DNA of 64,000 bases from Phormidium tenue FACHB-1052. GTDB lineage: Bacteria > Cyanobacteriota > Cyanobacteriia > Phormidesmidales > Phormidesmidaceae. This document shows positions 18,777 to 25,542 of the stretch, in pieces. Numbering within the stretch: position 1 is the stretch's first letter; every line of letters begins with the position of its first letter. The notes below the pieces were generated by a model. It was not told the origin of the DNA, did not search any database, and saw only the letters and a list, made by a program, of their open reading frames with translations. A program made the position numbers and the translations under genes. The stretch is from positions 310,001 through 374,000 of the forward strand of contig NZ_JACJQN010000002.1 of NCBI RefSeq assembly GCF_014696675.1, written 5' to 3'.

Positions 18777-19150
18777 GCAAGCGAATTTTGGTCATTGACG
18801 ACGAACTGGACATTCGCGAAGTAGTCTGCCTCTCGCTGGAGGAGTTTGGCGGCTGGCAAACCGACAGTGCCGGGTCAGGACAGGAGGGCTTGGACAAAGC
18901 CCTAGCCGCCCCATGGGACGCTATCTTGCTCGATGTCTCAATGCCCGAGATGGATGGTTTTGCAGTCTATGAGCAGCTTCAGGCTAACCGCAAAACTCAG
19001 TCTATACCAGTGATTTTGCTCACCGCTAAGGTGTTGAGCAGCGATCGCGATCGCTTTTGTACCCTGGGTGTGGCTGGAGTAATTGCTAAGCCCTTTAACC
19101 CAGTGACGGTATGGCAACAGATGGCCCAGATCTTAGACTGGGCCATCTGA
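18773..19150 (+). CDS. single-domain CheY-like response regulator
   Basis: A 125-residue stand-alone receiver with acidic pocket D9-D10, phospho-acceptor Asp54 in AILLDVSMPEMDG, Thr in ILLTAK and Lys in AKPFNP. There is no output domain, so it probably shuttles phosphate or acts by protein contact. Its ATG overlaps the TGA of the sensor kinase gene (ATGA), which implies translational coupling. With the HPt module in the first gene of the operon, a kinase to receiver to HPt to receiver phosphorelay is plausible, though inferred. Confidence 0.9.
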   Translation: MSKRILVIDDELDIREVVCLSLEEFGGWQTDSAGSGQEGLDKALAAPWDAILLDVSMPEMDGFAVYEQLQANRKTQSIPVILLTAKVLSSDRDRFCTLGVAGVIAKPFNPVTVWQQMAQILDWAI

Positions 19151-19231
19151 CCAAAGAACTCAGGAGCAAAGCTAACGAGGATGACTAACCAGTCGCCAGC
19201 AATGCAGCCGAAAAAAACGAGCGGATTGCCC

Positions 19232-19717
19232 CTAGGCGGGGGTAATCATCAGCACCAAGGCCTTTTTATCGAGGGCCTGCACCTTGCCCGCGTCGCCAAT
19301 ATCCTTCACGATTCTGTCGAGCAGCTCTCCAGCGCGATCGCGGTGCTGGTGCTCACGCCCGCGCAGGCGCACCAAAAACTTGACCGAGTCTCCCTTCGAC
19401 AGCCACTCGACCGAGCGGCGAATCCGGAGCTGGTAGTCAGACTCACCCACGTTGGGGCGCAGCTTGACCTCTTTCAAAGACGGCTTAGAGCTTTGCTTCT
19501 GCCGCTTACTCTGCTGGTACTGAAGCTTGCCGTAGTCCAGAATTTTGGCCACAGGGGCATCTTTGCCGTTAGAGACCACCACCAGGTCAAGTCCTGCATC
19601 CTCGGCCAGCGTAAGCGCCTCGCGAGTTTCCATGAGACCCCGGTTTTGGTTCTCTTGGTCGATTAAGAACACCTGAGGTGAGCGAATTTGCCGGTTTACC
19701 AGTTGCGTCTTAGAAAT
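19232..19717 (-). CDS. infC: translation initiation factor IF-3 (AUU start)
   Basis: IF-3, which binds the 30S subunit and proofreads initiation, with both lobes: VNRQIRSPQVFLID plus the NRGLMETREALTLAED helix, then the C-domain from KEVKLRPNVGESDYQLRI to the end. The first standard start codon (GTG, 19670-19672) would delete the conserved NRQIRSPQ strand. In frame upstream there is no ATG, GTG or TTG before a TGA at 19730-19732. An ATT at 19715-19717 sits eight bases after AGAGG and gives ISKTQLVNRQ, 161 residues. AUU starts are known for infC (E. coli), where they allow autoregulation. CTG at 19700-19702 is the alternative. Confidence 0.85.
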   Translation of the reverse strand: MSKTQLVNRQIRSPQVFLIDQENQNRGLMETREALTLAEDAGLDLVVVSNGKDAPVAKILDYGKLQYQQSKRQKQSSKPSLKEVKLRPNVGESDYQLRIRRSVEWLSKGDSVKFLVRLRGREHQHRDRAGELLDRIVKDIGDAGKVQALDKKALVLMITPA

Positions 19718-19978
19718 AAGTCGTTCCTCTCAAAATTCGACAGTTGGCCGGGGGCGATGGCTAAGGACAGAAGTGACCCTAGGGCTGCTTGGCCTAGCAA
19801 CCATACACCTAATACACCTAGAAGGGTATTATCCATCATGTTATCCATAGAATAGCTTAGCTTTTAGGCTAGAGCTGTGTCGAAATATCCGGTCTTAACA
19901 AAACGGTAGATGCCTTATCAAGTCGGGCTTTGATCCCGCTATGCTGGGGCGTACAACAGAACTCGTAGGGGAAGCCCC

Positions 19979-21103
19979 ATGGCCGCATATTTCGCCACCG
20001 TTGCCCGTGGGCTAGAGGCCTTAGCCGCCGCCGAACTCAAAGATTTGGGTGCCCAGCAGATCGAGCCGGGCTTTTGCGGCGTTGCCTTTGAGGGCGACCT
20101 GGCCCTGCTGTATCGGGTCAACCTCTGGTCGCGGCTAGCCTTTCGGGTGCTGGTCAAGCTGGGTGACTTTTCCTGCTACGACGCCGAAGATCTCTACCGA
20201 GGCATCCAAAAAATCGACTGGCGGCCCTACCTGACCCCTGAGCTCACCTTTGCCGTCGATGCCACCGGCAAAAACCGCAGTCTCAACCACAGCCACTTCA
20301 CCGCCCTTCAGGTGAAAAATGCTGTGGTTGATCAGCAGCGGCAGCACTGGGGCGATCGCTCTACCATCGACACTCAGCACCCTGAGGTGCGGCTCAACGT
20401 CCACGTTCAAGACGACATGGCCACCGTCAGCCTCGACAGCTCAGGGTCAAGTTTGCACCGTCGAGGCTATCGCCCGGCGGTGGGGGCCGCCCCGCTCAAA
20501 GAATCCCTGGCAGCAGCGCTGGTGAAGCTGACGGACTGGCCCGGCAATGTGCCGCTGCTGGATCCCCTCTGCGGCTCGGGCACGCTGCCGCTAGAGGCCA
20601 GCATGGCGGCGCTCAATATCGCCCCAGGCATTTTTCGCGAAGAGTTTGGCTTTCAGACCTGGCCTGACTTTGATGGCGATCTTTGGGATGACCTGTGGCA
20701 GGAGGCCGAGGCAGCGCGTAAAGACGATTTAGGTGTTTGGGTGGGGGGGTGCGATCGCGATCCCGATATCATTCACCAGGCCCGTCTCAATGCCCAACGC
20801 TGCGATCTGGACGAACAGATCAACTTTTGGGCCGCTGACTTGGCTGACCTAGAGGCTCCTGCCGACAGCGGCTTTCTGCTGTGTAACCCGCCCTATGGCG
20901 AGCGTCTGGGTGCCGACGAAGATCTAGGAGCTTTCTACAAACTGCTGGGGAACGTGCTGAAGCAGCGCTTCAAAGGCTGGACGGCCTTCGTGCTCAGCGG
21001 CAACAAAGCCCTGTCGCAACACATTGGCCTCAAGTCGGCTCAGCGAGTGGCTGTCTATAACGGCACGCTCCCCTGCCAGTGGCTCAAGTATGAACTGTAT
21101 TAG
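19979..21103 (+). CDS. THUMP-domain SAM-dependent RNA methyltransferase (RlmL-like)
   Basis: A 374-residue protein with an N-terminal ferredoxin-like/THUMP RNA-binding region (to ~160) and a Rossmann methyltransferase with PLLDPLCGSGTLPLEA (SAM loop) and the N6/N2-type catalytic motif NPPYGERLG (Asn303). This arrangement matches the RlmL N-terminal half, a 23S rRNA guanine-N2 methyltransferase, and related enzymes. It lacks the fused RlmK domain of E. coli RlmKL, as is usual in cyanobacteria. The specific rRNA site is inferred only. Confidence 0.85.
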   Translation: MAAYFATVARGLEALAAAELKDLGAQQIEPGFCGVAFEGDLALLYRVNLWSRLAFRVLVKLGDFSCYDAEDLYRGIQKIDWRPYLTPELTFAVDATGKNRSLNHSHFTALQVKNAVVDQQRQHWGDRSTIDTQHPEVRLNVHVQDDMATVSLDSSGSSLHRRGYRPAVGAAPLKESLAAALVKLTDWPGNVPLLDPLCGSGTLPLEASMAALNIAPGIFREEFGFQTWPDFDGDLWDDLWQEAEAARKDDLGVWVGGCDRDPDIIHQARLNAQRCDLDEQINFWAADLADLEAPADSGFLLCNPPYGERLGADEDLGAFYKLLGNVLKQRFKGWTAFVLSGNKALSQHIGLKSAQRVAVYNGTLPCQWLKYELY

Positions 21104-21109
21104 GGAGAT

Positions 21110-21142
21110 CTTAAGGTAGAAAGTCCTTTAGGACTTCCTAAG
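21110..21142. terminator. hairpin between convergent genes
   Basis: Nested inverted repeats: an inner AAGTCC/GGACTT stem around TTTA (21121-21136) and outer CTTAAGG/CCTAAG arms. It lies between the convergent methyltransferase and CCB-like genes. There is no real U-tract, so termination activity is uncertain. Confidence 0.4.
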
Positions 21143-21152
21143 CAATTCAAAG

Positions 21153-21836
21153 CTAGCTCTCTACCACCGTTACCTCGGCAGCCTCTTCTTCCCAAGCCAA
21201 TTCACCTAGACTGTGGCCTAGCTTGTCGGCAATGCCCTCAATCCAGGCTTCGTCTTGGCGGGTATAGCTACGGGGGGCGTTGGCGGCCAAGATTAGCGCG
21301 CCGCCCTGGCCCATGGGCTGGCAGATCACGCCTTGGGTATTTTCGGGCAGATAATCAAACTCCACCCGGCCTGGGTAAATACTAAGTTTTACTAAATACA
21401 CGGCTTTGCCGGTTTCCAACACCCGTTTTAGAATCGGGCCGGGAGTAACGTCGGCCTTGGGGGATAAAATTCCTCGCCGCAGCAGGGTTTTGCCCTGACG
21501 ATAGACAACGACAGAGCGCGTAACAGTATTAGTAAGCAGTAAATGGGAGGCCCAGGCCAGTTCAGTTTGGACGGCATCGGACAGAGTGGCATCTAGCTCT
21601 AACCCTTCTTTTCCAATCAAGGCAACGGCTTCGGGCAGAGTCGGCTGCACGCGCTGCCACAGCAGGCCGGTCAAAATCAGGAGAGCGCTGAGAATCACAC
21701 CCATCACATCCGATCGCGCCTGAGATTCGGTCAGGGCAGGGGTTAGCACTCGATTGAGCAGCAGCAGAGTGCCGCCCAAGCCTCCCGTCACCAGCGGCAG
21801 CAGCCGTAGCACCCGGTTTGGGTCATTTTGCGCCAT
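21153..21836 (-). CDS. CCB2/CCB4-like cofactor assembly protein (DUF2930)
   Basis: A 227-residue protein with two N-terminal membrane segments (RLLPLVTGGLGGTLLLLNRV and DVMGVILSALLILTGLL) and a soluble C-terminal domain containing the family blocks TELAWASHLLLTNTVTRSVV, YPGRVEFDYLPENTQG and YTRQDEAWIEGIADKLG. These match the cofactor assembly of complex C subunit B family, which in chloroplasts attaches haem ci to cytochrome b6. In cyanobacteria the same role in cytochrome b6f assembly is inferred. It is a single-gene unit. Confidence 0.8.
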   Translation of the reverse strand: MAQNDPNRVLRLLPLVTGGLGGTLLLLNRVLTPALTESQARSDVMGVILSALLILTGLLWQRVQPTLPEAVALIGKEGLELDATLSDAVQTELAWASHLLLTNTVTRSVVVYRQGKTLLRRGILSPKADVTPGPILKRVLETGKAVYLVKLSIYPGRVEFDYLPENTQGVICQPMGQGGALILAANAPRSYTRQDEAWIEGIADKLGHSLGELAWEEEAAEVTVVES

Positions 21837-21954
21837 TTTTAGACCTGTCCCTCGATTTGCCTCTTTCCTGATTTTAATGGGGTTTAGGCTTCTCGCAGTG
21901 TAGAGGGCGGCGGGGCATCAGCATTCCCCGCCGATACCCCGCCGTCGCAGTGGG

Positions 21955-22125
21955 CTAACTGTTGCAGCCGCAGCCGGGATGGCCGCAGCCCGCAGACCCT
22001 TCGGGATGACCGTTGGCACAGGCTTCGCTGCAAAAATAGTGGCCATCTTTTTCTACGGCCTGGCTGGTGTCAACGACGCACAGGCACGAGTCACAGGCAC
22101 ATTTCATTTGGGTAACGGTGGTCAT
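21955..22125 (-). CDS. smtA: metallothionein SmtA
   Basis: A 56-residue cysteine-rich protein. Nine cysteines (9, 11, 14, 16, 32, 36, 47, 52, 54) and His40/His49 occupy the positions that bind four Zn2+ in Synechococcus SmtA, including the CACDSCLC and CSEAC clusters and the GCGHPGCGC tail. It sequesters zinc and probably cadmium in the cytoplasm. AGAGGAAA precedes the ATG at good spacing. It is divergent from the smtB-like repressor gene, with two inverted-repeat operators between them, so zinc-induced derepression is expected. Confidence 0.95.
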   Translation of the reverse strand: MTTVTQMKCACDSCLCVVDTSQAVEKDGHYFCSEACANGHPEGSAGCGHPGCGCNS

Positions 22126-22173
22126 GGCAAGTTTCCTCTTGGGCTAGGTGAACTAAACTGATGGTCAAATACT

Positions 22174-22187
22174 TGAACACCTGTTCA
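22174..22187. promoter_or_regulatory. SmtB/ArsR-type operator 1
   Basis: A perfect 6-2-6 inverted repeat, TGAACA-CC-TGTTCA, resembling the core of the smt operator. It lies about 50 bp upstream of the smtA start, a position suitable for blocking the smtA promoter. Confidence 0.75.
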
Positions 22188-22205
22188 TGGATAAACCATA
22201 ACATA

Positions 22206-22219
22206 TGAACAAGTGTTCA
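22206..22219. promoter_or_regulatory. SmtB/ArsR-type operator 2
   Basis: A second perfect 6-2-6 repeat, TGAACA-AG-TGTTCA, embedded in ATATGAAC...GTTCATGG. Its centre is 32 bp from the centre of operator 1, about three helical turns, so two dimers would bind the same DNA face. Confidence 0.75.
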
Positions 22220-22299
22220 TGGGTTAAATGGTCACGATAGTTCGTTGTGATGTTTGGAATATGCCCCTAGGCCCTGGCTATGCTTCAGAGATGACTGGT

Positions 22300-22665
22300 A
22301 TGGCTAGCGATCGCCCCCCGCTCGACGACCCTTCCTGCCACCACGCTGGCCCGTCACCTGTGGACGAGATTTTGAGCATAGAAAAGGCCCAGCGCATGGC
22401 CGAGTTTTTTGGCGTGCTGGGCGATCCCAATCGCTGGCGCATTCTCTCGGCCCTGGCGCTGAGGGAGATGCGGGTGGGCGAACTGGCTGCGGCTGTAGCC
22501 ATGAGCGAGTCGGCGGTGTCGCATCAGCTGCGGATTTTACGCGCCACTCGCCTGGTCAGCTACCGCAAGCAGGGGCGCAACGTGCTCTACTGCCTCAAGG
22601 ATGATCACGTCTTTAATCTGTATCGAGAAGCTTCGGATCACTTGGATGAACCGTCAGAGGATTAG
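22300..22665 (+). CDS. smtB: SmtB-like zinc-responsive ArsR repressor
   Basis: A 121-residue winged-helix repressor starting [10 protein letters not shown]. Upstream in-frame ATGs at 22228, 22261 and 22291 are possible, but the first would almost abut an operator. The HTH ([20 protein letters not shown]) and [13 protein letters not shown] wing are conserved. The alpha-5 metal site is intact: Asp101, His103, His114 and Glu117 correspond to SmtB D104/H106/H117/E120. A Cys-His-His cluster in the N-terminal arm (CHH) may add metal ligands. It should release smtA and itself when zinc is bound. Confidence 0.9.
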   Translation: MASDRPPLDDPSCHHAGPSPVDEILSIEKAQRMAEFFGVLGDPNRWRILSALALREMRVGELAAAVAMSESAVSHQLRILRATRLVSYRKQGRNVLYCLKDDHVFNLYREASDHLDEPSED

Positions 22666-22793
22666 ATGGGTAGGGGGTAGGGGGTGGATGGGTTGGGTAG
22701 AAGTATTTTTGAACCTCAGACCGTAAGCCTCAGACCGTGAACCTGTTTCCAGTGAAACGGTAGACTGGAGTATTGCCGGGTTGTCGTATTGCT

Positions 22794-24116
22794 ATGACTG
22801 TTTCTCCCCTTGCTCAGGATGCTGCTACTCAGCCGCTGTTGGCGATCGCCCAGGCCACACGTCAGGCGGCGCAAACCTTAGCTAGCCTGTCGGCTGAGGC
22901 CAAGAATCAGGCGATCGAGGCGGTGGCTGCTGCTCTAGAGGCCAATACCGATCGCATCGTGGCGGCCAACCAGGCCGATTGCGAAGCTGCCCTGGCCGAC
23001 AACCTGGCCAAGCCGCTCTACGGGCGGCTCAAGCTAGACGGGGTGAAGCTGGCGGGGGCGATCGCCGGCGTGCGCGACGTAGCCCGCCTGAGCGACCCGG
23101 TGGGAACAGTGCAAATTCACCGCGAGCTAGACGAGGGACTCGTACTCAAGCGGCTGGCGGTGCCCCTGGGGGTGCTGGGGGTAATCTTTGAGTCGCGCCC
23201 CGACGCGGTGATGCAGATTTCGGCCCTGGCGATTAAGTCGGGCAACGGGGTGATTCTCAAAGGGGGCAAAGAGGCGGTCCGATCGTGCACGGCCCTGGTA
23301 GAAGCCATCAAGCAGGGGCTTGAGCATGCTGGGGTAGACCCAGCGGCGGTGCAGTTGCTCACCACCCGTGAAGAAACCCGCGCTCTGCTAGATCTAGAGG
23401 GCTACGTGGATTTAATTATCCCGCGTGGTTCCAACGCGTTTGTGCGGTTTGTGCAAGAGAATACGCGCATTCCGGTGCTGGGCCATGCCGACGGCATTTG
23501 CCATCTCTACATCGACAGCGAGGCGAATTTGGAGCAGGCGATCGCCATTGCCGTCGATGCCAAAACTGCCTATCCCTCGGCCTGCAATGCGATCGAAACC
23601 CTACTAATTCACCAAGACATGGCCGCTCAAGGATTGCCAATGCTAGCGGCGGCGCTGCGGGCAGCCCAAGTGGAACTGCGGGGCGACGGGCAGGCGCGGC
23701 AGATTTTGCCTGATTTAATTCCTGCCGCTGAGGAAGACTGGGCCACAGAGTACAGCGATCTGATTTTGTCGATCAAGGTCGTGGCGTCGGTGGAGGAGGC
23801 GATCGCCCACATCAACACCTACGGGTCGCGTCATACCGAAGCGATTGCGACCCAGAACCCCGTCACCGCCGCCCACTTTATGGATCGCGTCGATGCTGCT
23901 GGGGTCTATCACAACTGTTCGACCCGCTTTGCCGACGGCTTTCGCTACGGCTTTGGGGCCGAAGTTGGCATCAGCACCCAAAAGATGCCCCCTCGCGGGC
24001 CAGTGGGGCTAGAGGGATTGGTCACCTACAAGTATCAGATGGTTGGCGACGGTCACGTTTCCACAACCTATAGCGGCAGCAACGCCAAACCCTTCACCCA
24101 TCGAGATCTGGCTTAG
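22794..24116 (+). CDS. proA: gamma-glutamyl phosphate reductase
   Basis: A 440-residue ProA, which reduces gamma-glutamyl phosphate to glutamate semialdehyde with NADPH, the second step of proline synthesis. The catalytic Cys264 lies in [29 protein letters not shown] and [24 protein letters not shown] are hallmark blocks. A TTG seven codons upstream is less likely than the ATG chosen. The glutamate kinase gene proB is not adjacent. The upstream gap holds a G-rich stretch (22669-22700) and two 11-bp CCTCAGACCGT direct repeats (22714 and 22728), possible regulator sites. Confidence 0.95.
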   Translation: MTVSPLAQDAATQPLLAIAQATRQAAQTLASLSAEAKNQAIEAVAAALEANTDRIVAANQADCEAALADNLAKPLYGRLKLDGVKLAGAIAGVRDVARLSDPVGTVQIHRELDEGLVLKRLAVPLGVLGVIFESRPDAVMQISALAIKSGNGVILKGGKEAVRSCTALVEAIKQGLEHAGVDPAAVQLLTTREETRALLDLEGYVDLIIPRGSNAFVRFVQENTRIPVLGHADGICHLYIDSEANLEQAIAIAVDAKTAYPSACNAIETLLIHQDMAAQGLPMLAAALRAAQVELRGDGQARQILPDLIPAAEEDWATEYSDLILSIKVVASVEEAIAHINTYGSRHTEAIATQNPVTAAHFMDRVDAAGVYHNCSTRFADGFRYGFGAEVGISTQKMPPRGPVGLEGLVTYKYQMVGDGHVSTTYSGSNAKPFTHRDLA

Positions 24117-24175
24117 AGCAACTCCAGCAGAATTGTGGGATAGCTGCTGTCGGCGACGGCGAGAGAGCATGAGAA

Positions 24176-24652
24176 CTAATTTTCCAATGCCTCATCTAGC
24201 ACCTGGCGGGCTGATTCTGCTTGAGTTCTGGCTTCTTTGAAGCGCAGGTTGCTCTGGGCAAACGACTTCAAAACCTTGAAACCGTCCTTCAATTCAGTCA
24301 CCTGGTCGTCGGTCATGGGGTCATCGGTAAACAGCAGATCTACTAGGTCACGCACCTGGAGTGCTTCATCGCGAGATGACTGCACTTTTACCTTGAGCGT
24401 GGCCAACTGGTTTAAAACCTGAATGGCTTCTACGACGGCGTCTTCTTGCTGCTGCACGGCTGCGGAGGAGATAGGGGGCTGTACTTCTACGAGTTGCTCG
24501 ACGCTAAAACCATCGGCCAAAGCAGTAGGCAGTTCGCCGTCGTCAAGCATGGCCATGAGCTGATCCATCGCTTTGTCGCGGGCTTTGCGAGAATCTTTGC
24601 CCGATACCGTTAAAACGACATCTGGGCTTTGGGCCAGGGTGTATTGAACCAT
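24176..24652 (-). CDS. conserved cyanobacterial hypothetical protein
   Basis: A 158-residue acidic soluble protein. The N-terminal third has a beta-hairpin and helix (SPDVVLTVSGKDSRKARDKAMDQLMAML), and the rest is predicted to be mostly helical with heptad-like spacing (AVVEAIQVLNQLATLKVKVQ and TELKDGFKVLKSFA). No catalytic motif, signal or membrane segment is visible. The downstream gene in the same direction lies 56 bp upstream of its start, so the two may share a transcript. Function unknown. Confidence 0.6.
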   Translation of the reverse strand: MVQYTLAQSPDVVLTVSGKDSRKARDKAMDQLMAMLDDGELPTALADGFSVEQLVEVQPPISSAAVQQQEDAVVEAIQVLNQLATLKVKVQSSRDEALQVRDLVDLLFTDDPMTDDQVTELKDGFKVLKSFAQSNLRFKEARTQAESARQVLDEALEN

Positions 24653-24708
24653 TAATATAGATCGTGCGTACTAGATCAGTATACGCCACCGGGTTCCCAG
24701 GCAAGCAA

Positions 24709-25416
24709 CTATTCTCGCATACCCCCCTGCACCACCGATCGCAACCGCTCGTGCAGCTCTGACCCATCGCGCCGGGGTACAAAGGGCTGAATAATGTCGG
24801 CTTGATGCCAGGGGGATGCAGCCTCCGCAGGCAGCGGGCGAAAATCGGGGATGTTGGGGGTGTTTGGTGCAGAGGCGATCGCCGGTTCGCCTGCAACCTC
24901 AGTATCCAGTTCACCGCCGTCCAGTGAGTCAGTAGATACCTCTACTTCTAGACTGGTTGCAAGCGAGTCAGAGGCCAAGCCGGTAGGCGCTGGGATATGA
25001 GATGCATCGTCAAAGGGCGGTGCGTCAGGCTCTAGCGATGCATCAGCCTCTAGGTCTAGGCTAGGCGGTGCGATCGACGGCAGAGGCCGACGAAAGGATG
25101 AGGACTCTGTGCCATCGCCATAGCCGGTCGGGCAGAGCAGCGACTGGCCCAAAATAATCGACTCAAACTCGCGATTGAAGTGGCGAATGGGCTGGCCCCG
25201 TCGCTGCCACAGCTTAAGAATTTGGTCGATAGAAATAACCTTGTAGCGCCCCTGATATAGCGCTTCGGTAATAGCATGGCTCACCCAAACCGGGCCAAAC
25301 TCTGCCAACCAATCGGTAATAACAGCTTTGGTAGGGTAGTCCTCAGCATCAAAGCTGTAGCTGGTGAGCAACTGGTAGATGGGCTCAACATCTGGAGTGT
25401 TGCCGAGGTGAGTCAT
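24709..25416 (-). CDS. conserved cyanobacterial hypothetical protein with low-complexity linker
   Basis: A 235-residue protein in three parts: a compact N-terminal helical domain (~1-95, PIYQLLTSYSFDAEDYPTK and ALYQGRYKVISIDQILKLW) that recalls DnaD-like helical modules, an acidic Pro/Ser/Ala-rich linker (~110-200), and a short conserved C-terminal tail (IIQPFVPRRDGSELHERLRS). The N-domain could bind nucleic acid or protein, but this is not shown by sequence. It precedes the 158-residue gene on the same strand. Confidence 0.55.
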   Translation of the reverse strand: MTHLGNTPDVEPIYQLLTSYSFDAEDYPTKAVITDWLAEFGPVWVSHAITEALYQGRYKVISIDQILKLWQRRGQPIRHFNREFESIILGQSLLCPTGYGDGTESSSFRRPLPSIAPPSLDLEADASLEPDAPPFDDASHIPAPTGLASDSLATSLEVEVSTDSLDGGELDTEVAGEPAIASAPNTPNIPDFRPLPAEAASPWHQADIIQPFVPRRDGSELHERLRSVVQGGMRE

Positions 25417-25459
25417 AATGGTTTGCCTACGCGCTAATCCCCACTAAGCGGGGTATTTA

Positions 25460-25507
25460 GGTAGTCATCGCCTTTTAGCTTAATCTTAAGCCTACGTAAA
25501 GACTACC
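25460..25507. repeat. nested inverted repeats in an intergenic leader
   Basis: GGTAGTC (25460-25466) pairs with GACTACC (25501-25507), and between them GCTTAA-TC-TTAAGC (25478-25491) is itself palindromic. The structure lies just upstream of the 235-residue hypothetical gene and downstream of the DUF3769 gene. It could be an operator, a weak terminator or a leader structure. Confidence 0.4.
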
Positions 25508-25542
25508 ATCGTAAGGTTTATTACCTTTCCTGGCAGGCAGGG

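Noticed and set aside
21740-21775. A CIRCE (HrcA) operator, suggested by TTAGCACTC.
   Set aside because: Only one half-site is exact; the GAGTGC partner is at the wrong spacing and the site lies inside the CCB-like coding sequence.
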